In this document: positions 50,812 through 58,092 of the stretch, piece after piece
Layout: each line of letters opens with the position of its first letter
Numbering within the stretch: position 1 is the stretch's first letter
Source of the DNA: JBQTKD01 sp052389435
Lineage (GTDB): Bacteria > Actinomycetota > Actinomycetes > Sporichthyales > Sporichthyaceae
Direction: 5' to 3'
Assembly: GCA_052389435.1 (NCBI GenBank)
Contig: JBQTIB010000014.1
Span: forward strand, 1-64,000
DNA length: 64,000 bases
Translations under genes and position numbers: made by a program
The notes under the pieces: generated by a model
What the model was told of the DNA's origin: nothing
Database searches by the model: none
Seen by the model: only the letters and a program-made list of their open reading frames with translations

Positions 50812-51525
50812 TTGTCGGGGGAGCGTGGCCCGCGGGAGTCCTTCCGGCTCGGCCTTCGGCTGGGCCTTCCGTACGCGATCGCGAACTCGGTGGTCGCCCT
50901 GTCCTTCGGCGTGCTGGCCACCGAACTGGGGTTCTCCGCTTTCGGCGCGATCCTGACCGCGGCGATCGTGTTCGCCGGCGGCGCGCAGTTCGCGGCGCTC
51001 GCGGTCCTCGGCGCCGGCGGCACCGTGCCCGCGGCCGTCGGATCGGCGGCGTTGGTGAACTCGCGGTTCCTGCCGCTCGGGATTGCCCTCGCGCCCTCGC
51101 TGCCGGGCCGCCCGCTCTGGCGCGCGGCCCAGGGGTGGACGGTCGTGGACTCCTCCTGGATCCACGCGAAGCGGTCCGACGGCAGCTTCGACCGGTGGAC
51201 GCTGTTCGGGTCCAGCGGCATCCAGTACGCGTTCTGGGTGCTCGGCACCGCCGTCGGCGCCCTGGGCGGCGACGTTCTGCCGGACACCGACGAGTTGGGC
51301 CTGGACGCGGTGTTCCCGGCGTTCTTCCTCGCGCTGCTGTTCGGCGAACTTCGAGCCGGGCGGCGCCGGGCGATGGGCGTGGCCGCCGCCGCGGCGCTGC
51401 TGGCGTTGGCGCTCGTCCCCAACTCGCCTGCGGGAGTGCCGGTTCTCGCCGCGGGTGCGGTCGCGCTCGTCGGGATTCGGATGCGACCCGCGCCGGTGCC
51501 GGAGCCGTCGGAGGAGACGCCGTGA
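50812..51525 (+). CDS. AzlC-family branched-chain amino acid exporter subunit (copy 1)
   Basis: A 237-residue multi-pass membrane protein of the AzlC family (large subunit of LIV-E type exporters for branched-chain amino acids). Family signatures: GLPYAIANSVVALSFGVLATELGFS, FAGGAQFAALAVLG, ALVNSRFLPLGIALAP, and VVDSSWIHAKRSDGSFDRWTLFGSS. The start appears to be TTG 50812, which has GGAGAGG 5 nt upstream; no better ATG or GTG is in frame near it. It is paired with an AzlD-type gene 61 nt downstream. Confidence 0.85.
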   Translation: MSGERGPRESFRLGLRLGLPYAIANSVVALSFGVLATELGFSAFGAILTAAIVFAGGAQFAALAVLGAGGTVPAAVGSAALVNSRFLPLGIALAPSLPGRPLWRAAQGWTVVDSSWIHAKRSDGSFDRWTLFGSSGIQYAFWVLGTAVGALGGDVLPDTDELGLDAVFPAFFLALLFGELRAGRRRAMGVAAAAALLALALVPNSPAGVPVLAAGAVALVGIRMRPAPVPEPSEETP

Positions 51526-51586
51526 GCGCGCGAATCCACGGGCCGCGGCGGCCTCCGCCCCTGGGGTGCCCGGGCGGGGTGGCGAG

Positions 51587-51898
51587 ATGAGCGGGCGGCT
51601 GTGGCTGCTCGTCGCGGGCCTCGCGGCGACTACCTTCGTGATGCGGGGCGTCGGGCCGGCGCTGTTCGGCGGCCGGCAACTGCCGCCGTGGTTCGGCAAC
51701 GTCGTCGTGCTGCTCGCCCCGGCCGTGCTCACCGCGCTGGTCGTCACCCAGGCCTTCGCCGACGGGGAGCGGTTGGCCGTCGGCGCGGACACGGTCGGCG
51801 TTGCGGCCGCCGCGGTCGTGTTCTGGCGGCGGGGCTCGGTGCTCGTCGGGGTGGTGGTCGCCATGGCCGTGACGGCGGGGCTGCGCGCGCTGAGTTGA
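51587..51898 (+). CDS. AzlD-family small exporter subunit (copy 1)
   Basis: A 103-residue protein with three to four hydrophobic helices: LWLLVAGLAATTFVMRGVGPALFGG, LPPWFGNVVVLLAPAVLTALVVTQAFADGERL and a terminal VLVGVVVAMAVTAGLRAL. These are standard AzlD features. It works with the AzlC partner immediately upstream. ATG 51587 has a weak GGCGAG. Confidence 0.85.
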   Translation: MSGRLWLLVAGLAATTFVMRGVGPALFGGRQLPPWFGNVVVLLAPAVLTALVVTQAFADGERLAVGADTVGVAAAAVVFWRRGSVLVGVVVAMAVTAGLRALS

Positions 51899-52001
51899 CC
51901 CCCCCGGGCGGCTCGTTGCGTCGCGCGGGAGACACTGGCGCCGGGTGAACGCCCGGTGAACACGGGATGGACCGTTCACGACGTCGTGGACGGGAGGTCC
52001 G

Positions 52002-52694
52002 GTGGTCGATCTGGCCGGCGGACCGGAGACCGGTCTGCTGCCGCCGCGCCGGGCGTTCCGGGAGGGCGTGCGGCACGGGACGCCCTACGCGGTGGCGTGC
52101 GGGGTCGTCGCGATCTCCTTCGGGGTACTGGCCCGCGAACTTGGATTCTCTGTGCTCGGCGCGGCGGCGATGTCCGCCCTGGTCTACGCGGGCGGCGCGC
52201 AGTTCGCGGCGCTTGCCGTCCTGAGCGCCGGCGGGAGCGTCGCCTCCTGCGTGGGGTCCGCGGCCCTGGTGAACTCGCGCTACCTGCCCATGGGCATCGC
52301 GCTGGCGCCGTCGCTGACCGGCGGGCGGCTGCGGCGGGCGATGCAGGGTCAGCCGATGGTCGACTCCTCGTGGGTGCACGCAAAGCGGCCCGACGGTTCC
52401 TTCGATCGCTGGCTGCTCTACGGCTCCAGCGTCGTGCAGTACCTCGCCTGGACCGGCGGGACGATCCTCGGCGCAGTGACCGGGGAGTTCGCCGACGCCG
52501 AGGCGCTCGGGCTCGACGCGGTCTTTCCCGCGTTCTTCGTCGCGCTGCTGATGAAGGAACTCACCAGCCGGCGGGCGGTCGGCGTCGCGATCGCCGCCGG
52601 GTTCCTGGCGTTGGCGCTGGTTCCGCACTCGCCCGCCGGCGTGCCGGTGCTGGCCGCCGGCGCGATCGCGCTGATCGGGATCCGGCAGCGATGA
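52002..52694 (+). CDS. AzlC-family branched-chain amino acid exporter subunit (copy 2)
   Basis: A 230-residue paralogue of the AzlC at 50812 with the same motif order: GTPYAVACGVVAISFGVLARELGFS, YAGGAQFAALAVLS, ALVNSRYLPMGIALAP and MVDSSWVHAKRPDGSFDRWLLYGSS. GTG 52002 is the start. The stop overlaps the next ATG (ATGA), in contrast to the 61-nt gap in copy 1. Confidence 0.88.
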   Translation: MVDLAGGPETGLLPPRRAFREGVRHGTPYAVACGVVAISFGVLARELGFSVLGAAAMSALVYAGGAQFAALAVLSAGGSVASCVGSAALVNSRYLPMGIALAPSLTGGRLRRAMQGQPMVDSSWVHAKRPDGSFDRWLLYGSSVVQYLAWTGGTILGAVTGEFADAEALGLDAVFPAFFVALLMKELTSRRAVGVAIAAGFLALALVPHSPAGVPVLAAGAIALIGIRQR

Positions 52695-53002
52695 GTTCAC
52701 GGCTCTGGCTGCTCGTGGCGCTGACCGCGGCGGTGGCGTTCACCCTCAAGGCGATCGGGCCGATCGCCTTCGGCGGGCGGAGGCTGCCGCCCTGGTTCGG
52801 GCGGGTCGTCCTGCTCCTCGCGCCCGCGGTGCTCACGGCCCTGGTGGTCACGCAGACCTTCGCCGACGGCGAGGACCTCGGCGTGGGCGCGGACACCGTC
52901 GGGGTGCTCGCCGCCGCAATCCTGCTGTGGCGCAGGGCGAACGTGCTCGTGGCCGTCGGTGTGGCCATGGCCGTCACCGCGGGGCTGCGCGCGGTGAGCT
53001 GA
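52691..53002 (+). CDS. AzlD-family small exporter subunit (copy 2)
   Basis: A 103-residue AzlD paralogue, near-identical in layout to copy 1: SSRLWLLVALTAAVAFTLKAIGPIAFGG, LPPWFGRVVLLLAPAVLTALVVTQTFADGEDLGVGADTVGVL and VLVAVGVAMAVTAGLRAVS. ATG 52691 overlaps the AzlC stop by 4 nt, so the pair is translationally coupled. A relic toxin gene lies directly behind on the other strand. Confidence 0.88.
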   Translation: MSSRLWLLVALTAAVAFTLKAIGPIAFGGRRLPPWFGRVVLLLAPAVLTALVVTQTFADGEDLGVGADTVGVLAAAILLWRRANVLVAVGVAMAVTAGLRAVS

Positions 53003-53007
53003 CGGTC

Positions 53008-53222
53008 GGTAGTGGAAACGAACCTGGACGATCGTCACGGCCCCGTTCGCGAGGGTGTAGACCAGTCGGTGCTCCCGGGTGATCGACGCGACCAGGCGCC
53101 CTGGTGCTTGAGCGGTCCGGGCCGACCCAGCCCTTCGAAGGGTGTGCGGACCGCCAGTCGTCGGCAGACACCAGGACGGCCGAGCCGTTCCTGGAAACGA
53201 ACCCGATTTCGTGGACGTCGTC
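53008..53222 (-). pseudogene. fused, frameshifted yefM-yoeB toxin-antitoxin remnant
   Basis: Reading the minus strand from 53222, one frame gives DDVHEIGFVSRNGSAVLVSADDWRS, the middle of a YefM/Phd antitoxin. It is followed at once (from about 53139) in another frame by FEGLGRPGPLKHQGAWSRR, the middle of a YoeB/Txe toxin. A one-base loss near 53081-53085 (CGA-ATC became CGATC) shifts frame, and the toxin continues as ITREHRLVYTLANGAVTIVQVRFHY. The antitoxin N- and C-terminal ends and the toxin N-terminus are missing. This is a module decayed by internal deletion plus frameshift. It should make no functional toxin. Confidence 0.75.
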
Positions 53223-53239
53223 GTGTCGGGAACTTGTGG

Positions 53240-53245
53240 CAGGAT
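53240..53245 (+). promoter_or_regulatory. -10-like hexamer before the luciferase-like oxidoreductase gene
   Basis: CAGGAT ends 7 nt before ATG 53253, with no ribosome binding site. Confidence 0.35.
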
Positions 53246-53252
53246 CGGGCTC

Positions 53253-54227
53253 ATGACCACCCTCAAGTTCGGCGTCTTCATCCCGCAGGGCTGGAAGATG
53301 GAACTGGCCGGGATCCGCGACCCGCAGGCGAAATGGGCCAAGTCCGTCGAGATCGCAGTGCTGGCCGAGGACCTCGGGTTCGACAGCCTCTGGGTCTACG
53401 ACCACGTGCACAACGTCCCCAAGCCCGCGGCCGAGACGGTCTTCGAGTGCTGGACGACGATGGCTGCGATCTCCCAACGGACCTCGCGGATCATGCTCGG
53501 GCAGATGGTCGGCTGCGCGCCGTACCGCAACCCGGCGTTGACGGCGAAGATCACCGCGAACATCGACGTCATCTCCGGCGGCCGGCTCATCTGGGGCACC
53601 GGCGCCGGCTGGTACCGCAGCGAGTTCGCCGGGTACGGCTACGAGTTCGGCACTCCCGCCGAACGCATCCGCATCATGCGCGAGACCGTGGAGATCGTGA
53701 CGGGCATGTGGAAGGAGGAGTCGTTCTCCTACTCGGGAACGAACTTCCAGTTGGACCGCGCCCAGTGCGACCCCAAGCCCGTCCAGACCCCGCGCCCGCA
53801 GGTCCTCATCGGCGGCGGCGGGGAAAAACTGACGCTCCGTGTGGTTGCCAAGTTCGCCGACGCCGCGAACTTCGGCGGCAAGCCGCACGAGTTCGAGGCC
53901 AAGTGCGACATCCTCCGCGAGCACTGCGCCGACGTCGGCCGCGACTACGACGCCATCGAGAAGACCTGGTCGCCCGAGATCTACGTCCGCGAGAGCGAGA
54001 AGGAAATCCTCGAGGGCGGATCGAAGTCTCTGTGGGGCGAGGAACTCGAGTCCTGGCGCGCCGGCAACCTCGTCGGAACTCCCGAGCAGGTGGCGGAGAA
54101 GATCGCCGCCTACGTCGCGCTCGGCGCCACGGGCTTCTACCCCTGGTGCTCGGACTACCCCTCGACCGAGACCATGCGCCTGTTCGCCGAGCAGGTCATC
54201 CCCGAGGTCCGGCGGCTCGTCGGCTAG
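53253..54227 (+). CDS. luciferase-like (LLM-class) F420- or FMN-dependent oxidoreductase
   Basis: A 324-residue (beta/alpha)8-barrel enzyme of the bacterial luciferase-like superfamily. Family segments: KFGVFIPQGW, LAEDLGFDSLWVYDHVHN, RIMLGQMVGCAPYRNPALTAKITANIDVISGGRLIWGTGAGWYRSEF and PQVLIGGGGEKLTLRVVAKFADAANF. In actinobacteria most such proteins use coenzyme F420. The C-terminal GTPEQVAEKIAAYVALGATGF is also typical. Substrate unknown. ATG 53253 is chosen; an upstream in-frame start exists but falls in the toxin relic. Confidence 0.88.
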   Translation: MTTLKFGVFIPQGWKMELAGIRDPQAKWAKSVEIAVLAEDLGFDSLWVYDHVHNVPKPAAETVFECWTTMAAISQRTSRIMLGQMVGCAPYRNPALTAKITANIDVISGGRLIWGTGAGWYRSEFAGYGYEFGTPAERIRIMRETVEIVTGMWKEESFSYSGTNFQLDRAQCDPKPVQTPRPQVLIGGGGEKLTLRVVAKFADAANFGGKPHEFEAKCDILREHCADVGRDYDAIEKTWSPEIYVRESEKEILEGGSKSLWGEELESWRAGNLVGTPEQVAEKIAAYVALGATGFYPWCSDYPSTETMRLFAEQVIPEVRRLVG

Positions 54228-54463
54228 CGCTGGCCGTCGGGACTCGCCTTGGCCGCTGGACGGCTACCACCTCGTCTTCGCCGGAACCGTTTGGGCAGTC
54301 AGGCATCGGCCGCGAGGCTGCGTCGAAGCGCCGAGGTCCACCCTGGAGGTCAAGACCGTTCTGCCTGCGGAGAAGCCCGCGTCCCGAGGCCCACGTCCAC
54401 GCGCGCCCGAGCAGTCGCGTAGGTTCTGCTGCTCGTCGGATGGGTGCGAACGGAAGGCAGGTC
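54228..54463. other. intergenic region without clear gene
   Basis: No coding signal is seen in any frame. A TAGGTT hexamer at 54420-54425 could be a -10 element for the following gene, giving a short leader. Confidence 0.3.
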
Positions 54464-54895
54464 GTGGGCGAGGAACTGGACGGCGTGCCACTGCCGTGGG
54501 CGTTGGAGATCCACGGTCTCGCCTTCGCTGTGCCGCTCGACGCCGACACCCGTAGCCGGCTCGCATTGGTGGCGGCGGAACCCGACGAGGACGCCGACCC
54601 CGCCGACGGCATCGAGCACTGGACCAACGCCGACGGCACGGTCGAACTCTCGACCTGCGACGGGCTCGTCGGGCTGTTGGCCTTCCGGGAGAGCGTCCTG
54701 CTCGACGGAGCCGAGCTGATCGGCGCGACCCGGGCCGACGTGGACCGCCGCCTCGGCGAGCCCATCGGCCACGACGAGCTCGTCGACTCCATCTCCTACC
54801 GCGACGGTCCGTGGGAGCTGGAGATCGGCTTCGACGAGACCGACGCGGTCGAGTGGGTGATGCTCGTCAACGACGAGGCGTGGAACGAGACCTAG
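54464..54895 (+). CDS. hypothetical acidic protein
   Basis: A 143-residue acidic protein (many Asp/Glu, rich in Trp), not recognised. Segments such as LPWALEIHGLAFAVPLDADTRSRLALVAAEPDEDADP and WTNADGTVELSTCDGLVGLLAFRESVLLDG suggest a beta-rich fold, with WELEIGFDETDAVEWVMLVNDEAW at the end. GTG 54464 is preceded by GGAAGG (54452-54457); the in-frame ATG 54440 is the alternative. No membrane helix or signal. It has no operon partner. Confidence 0.6.
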   Translation: MGEELDGVPLPWALEIHGLAFAVPLDADTRSRLALVAAEPDEDADPADGIEHWTNADGTVELSTCDGLVGLLAFRESVLLDGAELIGATRADVDRRLGEPIGHDELVDSISYRDGPWELEIGFDETDAVEWVMLVNDEAWNET

Positions 54896-55098
54896 GTCCG
54901 ACGGACACCGGCCAGCAGGCTCTCCGGGAGGTCTCCCAGATGGCGGGCCGACGTCGCCTGCGGTTCATCCGATCGTGGTTCTGCCCTCCGACAGTGGGAG
55001 GGAATCGGCTCGCGGACAATCCGGACGCGCGGCCGCTTCGAATCTCGGCGGGTGATCGCTGGAGCGCCCGTGCCGTCGACGTTCCGAGGGGCCACACC

Positions 55099-55416
55099 GT
55101 GTCGCACTCCCCAGGCACCGCTCCCGTCGTCATCGGGCGAGCCGACGTCGTCAGAGAAGCGGTGCGAGTGTCCGGCGAGATCGACATGTCCAACGTCGCG
55201 CAGCTCGCGACCGCCATGGACAAGGCCGCGCGCCGTAGCCCCGACGGCTTCGTCGTCGACCTGACCGAGACCGTCTACCTGGACAGCTCCGCGCTCGGCG
55301 TCTTCTGGCGGTTCGTTCGTGCCACCGCCGCACCGACGTTCCTGGTGGTACCTGGCTCCATCTGCGAGCGGGCCCTGTACATGGTCGGTCTTCAGGACGC
55401 CGTCGTGGCCGCCTGA
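55099..55416 (+). CDS. STAS-domain protein (anti-sigma factor antagonist type)
   Basis: A 105-residue STAS-domain protein: VREAVRVSGEIDMSNVAQL, DGFVVDLTETVYLDSSALGVFWRF, and TFLVVPGSICERALYMVGLQD. The DSSALG loop has the serine that is phosphorylated by anti-sigma kinases in SpoIIAA/RsbV-type antagonists. The start is likely GTG 55099 (GAGGGG upstream); the frame is open further back. No anti-sigma kinase is adjacent, so it would act with a distant partner. It overlaps the convergent TOPRIM gene at its 3' end by 25 nt. Confidence 0.82.
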   Translation: MSHSPGTAPVVIGRADVVREAVRVSGEIDMSNVAQLATAMDKAARRSPDGFVVDLTETVYLDSSALGVFWRFVRATAAPTFLVVPGSICERALYMVGLQDAVVAA

Positions 55417-55937
55417 TCCCACGCCCAGTCGAGCACCGCGTCGAGTGGGGCGGGGACTGCGCGGAGATCGAGGGCCTCGACCAGAAGGCGGGCGTAGCGG
55501 GCCTTGCGCCCGGACTTCACGCCGAGGAAGCGGTGCACGATCTCGGCGCGGGTCCAGTCGCTCTGCGCGGGCATGCCGGTCAGCAGTTCCAGCGAGCGCA
55601 GTTCGCCCTCGGCGGCGACGACGGACTCGACGGCATCGAGGCCGAGGGCGCGCACGAGCTCGTACTCGAGGTCGGGGTAACAGGCGAAGAAGCCGTCGGC
55701 GGGCGCACCGGTGCGCTCCAGCGCCGAGCGGACGTGGCGCTCCTCCGGGGCGTCGTAGAGCCCGGCGACGCGAACGCCCGCCGGGAGGTGGCGCCGCAGG
55801 TGCGCGTAGGTGTTGGTGATTCCGCCCATCGCGACGATCTCGACCCCCGCGGCGCCGAGGTCCAGGCTGCGGCGGCCCGCCAACGCCAGGAGCGCGGCGC
55901 GGTCGCTGGTGCCCTCGAACAGCACGACGACGCCCAT
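55392..55937 (-). CDS. TOPRIM-domain protein (OLD-like, no ATPase)
   Basis: A 181-residue protein with a TOPRIM fold: the first strand and catalytic Glu in VVVLFEGTSDRAALLALA (E8), GGITNTYAHLRRHL, and the acidic region GLYDAPEERH, the pattern of the TOPRIM part of OLD-family nucleases. The usual N-terminal ABC ATPase of OLD proteins is absent. It could be a small nuclease, a topoisomerase-like enzyme or an RNA-processing factor. The final codons overlap the convergent STAS gene by 25 nt, so both genes must be co-regulated or tolerate collision. Confidence 0.75.
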   Translation of the reverse strand: MGVVVLFEGTSDRAALLALAGRRSLDLGAAGVEIVAMGGITNTYAHLRRHLPAGVRVAGLYDAPEERHVRSALERTGAPADGFFACYPDLEYELVRALGLDAVESVVAAEGELRSLELLTGMPAQSDWTRAEIVHRFLGVKSGRKARYARLLVEALDLRAVPAPLDAVLDWAWDQAATTAS

Positions 55938-55969
55938 CCGGCCATTGGGCCCCGGAGGCGGCGGGCGGG

Positions 55970-56563
55970 TCAACCGGTTTGCTCGGCGTCCCTGGTTCGC
56001 GCGGCGTGGCGGGCGACGCGGTCGCGGGTGGCGCAGCGGGGCGAGCAGTAGTCCTGCCGCGGGTGGTTGCGCAGCAGGACGCCGATGCACTCGGGGCTGG
56101 TGCACTCGAACAGGGCGGCGGCGTCGGTCGGATTCGCGGCCAGGGTCAGGGCGTCCTCGGCCAGCGCCGCCGTTAGGCAGGCCGCGGGAGTGCCGATCCG
56201 GCGGCGCTCCACGATCACGCCGCCCTCGGCCGGGACGGCGTGCACCCGCGTCGGCGCCGCGGCCGAGAACGCGACGAGGCGCTTGACCGCGGCGGCCGTC
56301 GGCGCCTGCCCGCGGGCGCAGGCGAAGAACAGGGCGCGCACGTCGGCCCGCAGCGCGATCAGGCCCGCGCACAGGGCCTCGTCGACCTTCAGACGGCCGC
56401 TCGCCGCCTCCGCGAGCGTGCCGCCGTCGGCCAGCCGCAGGACTGCGACGGCGTCCATCCACTCCTGCGGCTCGGCCACCAGGGCGTCGTGCACCTGCCC
56501 GGAGCGGAAGAAGCACGAGTTCGCCAGGTCGACGGACACGTACTGGCCGACGAGCGGGAACAT
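55970..56563 (-). CDS. CGNR-type zinc-finger regulator (ABATE domain)
   Basis: A 197-residue putative stress-related transcription regulator. The N-terminal ABATE-type domain spans about residues 1-145. The C-terminal zinc finger is FECTSPECIGVLLRNHPRQDYCSPRCATRDRVARHAAR, with the zinc-knuckle cysteines intact. The signature CGNR is replaced by CATR (about residue 180). It is divergent from the mycothiol-type gene, and a perfect 7-bp inverted repeat lies between them, so it may control both. Confidence 0.82.
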   Translation of the reverse strand: MFPLVGQYVSVDLANSCFFRSGQVHDALVAEPQEWMDAVAVLRLADGGTLAEAASGRLKVDEALCAGLIALRADVRALFFACARGQAPTAAAVKRLVAFSAAAPTRVHAVPAEGGVIVERRRIGTPAACLTAALAEDALTLAANPTDAAALFECTSPECIGVLLRNHPRQDYCSPRCATRDRVARHAARTRDAEQTG

Positions 56564-56572
56564 TTCTCCATC

Positions 56573-56602
56573 CTAACGGGAATTGACCGGATCTACCGTT
56601 AG
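56573..56602. promoter_or_regulatory. inverted repeat between CGNR regulator and TIGR03086 gene
   Basis: CTAACGG (56573-56579) is repeated as its exact complement CCGTTAG (56596-56602) with a 16-nt spacer, in the divergent promoter region. It is a candidate operator of the CGNR protein. Confidence 0.5.
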
Positions 56603-56654
56603 TTCGAATGGACAGCGGGCGCCGCGCCGCGGCCCGACCAACCAGGGAGTCACC

Positions 56655-57233
56655 GTGACCCTTTCCAGCCCCGTCGCCGTCCTGCAGGGTGCCGACCAGC
56701 GCTTCGCCGGCCTCCTCGAGCGCCTGACCGTCGAGAACCTCGCCGCCGCCACCCCGTGCCACGGTTGGGACGTCCGCGCCCTGGTGAGCCACACGCTGCA
56801 GTCGGTGGAGGCCTTCTCGGCCGCCGTCGACGGCGGACCCGCCCCGACCGCGGCGGAGCTGTTCAGCGGCGCCGACATCCTCGGCGAGGACCCGGCCGGC
56901 CGCGCCAAGGAAATCTTCGAGCGGTCGCACCGCGCGTGGTCCTCCGTGGAGGACTGGGACGCCACGGTGAGCACGGTGATCGGCGAGGTCCCCGCCTCCC
57001 AGGCCGTCGCGGTCGTCACCTTCTCCACGCTGGTGCACAGCTGGGACCTCGCCTGGGCACTCGGCGAGCGCGTCGAGTTCACCCCGACCGAGGCGACCCT
57101 CGCCGAGGCCGTCGGCGGCGAACTCATCCCGCCGACCCGCCCGCAGGGTCTGTTCGGCGCCGAGGTCCACCCGCCGATCCACGCCACGGCCACCCAGCGC
57201 GTGATCGCCTTCACCGGCCGCGAGCCGCTGTAG
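56655..57233 (+). CDS. TIGR03086-family (mycothiol/DinB-like) metal protein
   Basis: A 192-residue four-helix DinB-like protein: TPCHGWDVRALVSHTL (a His in a CHGWxxRxLxxH pattern), then WDATVSTVIGEVPASQAVAVVTFSTLVHSWDLAWALG with a second His. The arrangement matches the mycothiol maleylpyruvate isomerase / TIGR03086 group, in which three His residues bind a divalent metal and may use mycothiol. Exact reaction unknown. GTG 56655 has AGGGAG upstream; the frame upstream is non-conserved. Confidence 0.82.
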   Translation: MTLSSPVAVLQGADQRFAGLLERLTVENLAAATPCHGWDVRALVSHTLQSVEAFSAAVDGGPAPTAAELFSGADILGEDPAGRAKEIFERSHRAWSSVEDWDATVSTVIGEVPASQAVAVVTFSTLVHSWDLAWALGERVEFTPTEATLAEAVGGELIPPTRPQGLFGAEVHPPIHATATQRVIAFTGREPL

Positions 57234-57244
57234 CGGACCCGGGG

Positions 57245-57820
57245 TCAGCCCAGCTGGCCGCGGATTGCGCCGCCGGAGAACTCGGTGGTGTGCACGTTCA
57301 CGTAGAAATCCTGCGGGGAGGCGATCGCCTCGTCGATCACCGAACCGCCGCCGGGAGTCTCGTGGGCGGCGAAGAGGGAATCGCCGTGCCCGCCGCCGGG
57401 TGCCTTGGCGCCGCCCATGTCGTGCCCGCCGGACGTGGCGTGGTTGTGGATCGGGCTGCAGTCGTCGGCGGATCCCGAGCCGCCGGCCAGCGCCGCGCCG
57501 TTGAGCATCTCGAGGGCGTGCGGGCCGGTTGCCCCGGCCTTGCCCCTGTGCAGGTGGATGTTGGTGACCGACCCCTTCAGCCCGGACCACGTCACCTCCC
57601 AGCACACCTCGTCGCTGCCCGGAACGAAAGTCAGCGTCGCCGTGCCCGAGCCGCCGGAGTCGCCCCCGCCGGGGATCGCCGACGCAGTGAGCGCGGGACG
57701 GAAGGTGATGCCGACGGGGCCGTCGCCGGCCTGGGCGGCGGCGGCCGGAAGCAGCGCGGCGGCGCAGGCCGCGGCTGCGGTCGCGATGGTCCCGCGTCGA
57801 ATGCGAGCGGTCTGCCTCAT
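57245..57820 (-). CDS. secreted CHRD-domain protein
   Basis: A 191-residue exported protein with a Sec signal peptide (RRGTIATAAAACAAALLPAAAAQAG). The single CHRD domain contains FRPALTASAIPGGGDSGGSGTATLTF, VTNIHLHRGKAG and an NVHTTEFSGGAIRGQL ending. Such domains are common in secreted or cell-wall proteins of soil bacteria, with no enzyme activity known. His-rich, Gly-rich loops (GGHDMGGAKAPGGGHGD) in the middle could bind metal. Confidence 0.85.
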   Translation of the reverse strand: MRQTARIRRGTIATAAAACAAALLPAAAAQAGDGPVGITFRPALTASAIPGGGDSGGSGTATLTFVPGSDEVCWEVTWSGLKGSVTNIHLHRGKAGATGPHALEMLNGAALAGGSGSADDCSPIHNHATSGGHDMGGAKAPGGGHGDSLFAAHETPGGGSVIDEAIASPQDFYVNVHTTEFSGGAIRGQLG

Positions 57821-58092
57821 CTGGAAATCACCTCGCCGAAGTCCCCCGGTGGACGTGTGGAGCGCTCACGCTAGCTCCGCCCGCCGGGGGCTCGCAGGTG
57901 CCGTTTGTCATGGCGCGCCGGCTCTCCGCGGGCCCCGGTGTGGCCGTCGATACGGGGTAGGGGTGTGGCGTCGGCGGCCTGACCTGCGCAGGGGCGCGGG
58001 GTTCGGGCGATCCGGGCGATTGGACCCGCTTCGGGTGGATTCGCGCAGATTGACTGGAACTTGACAGGTGCTGGATAAAGCCTTGGTGCGGC

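Noticed and set aside
46935..51539. A very long minus-strand open frame across the UPF0182 and AzlC genes
   Set aside because: It has no family motifs and covers genes with clear homology on the other strand.
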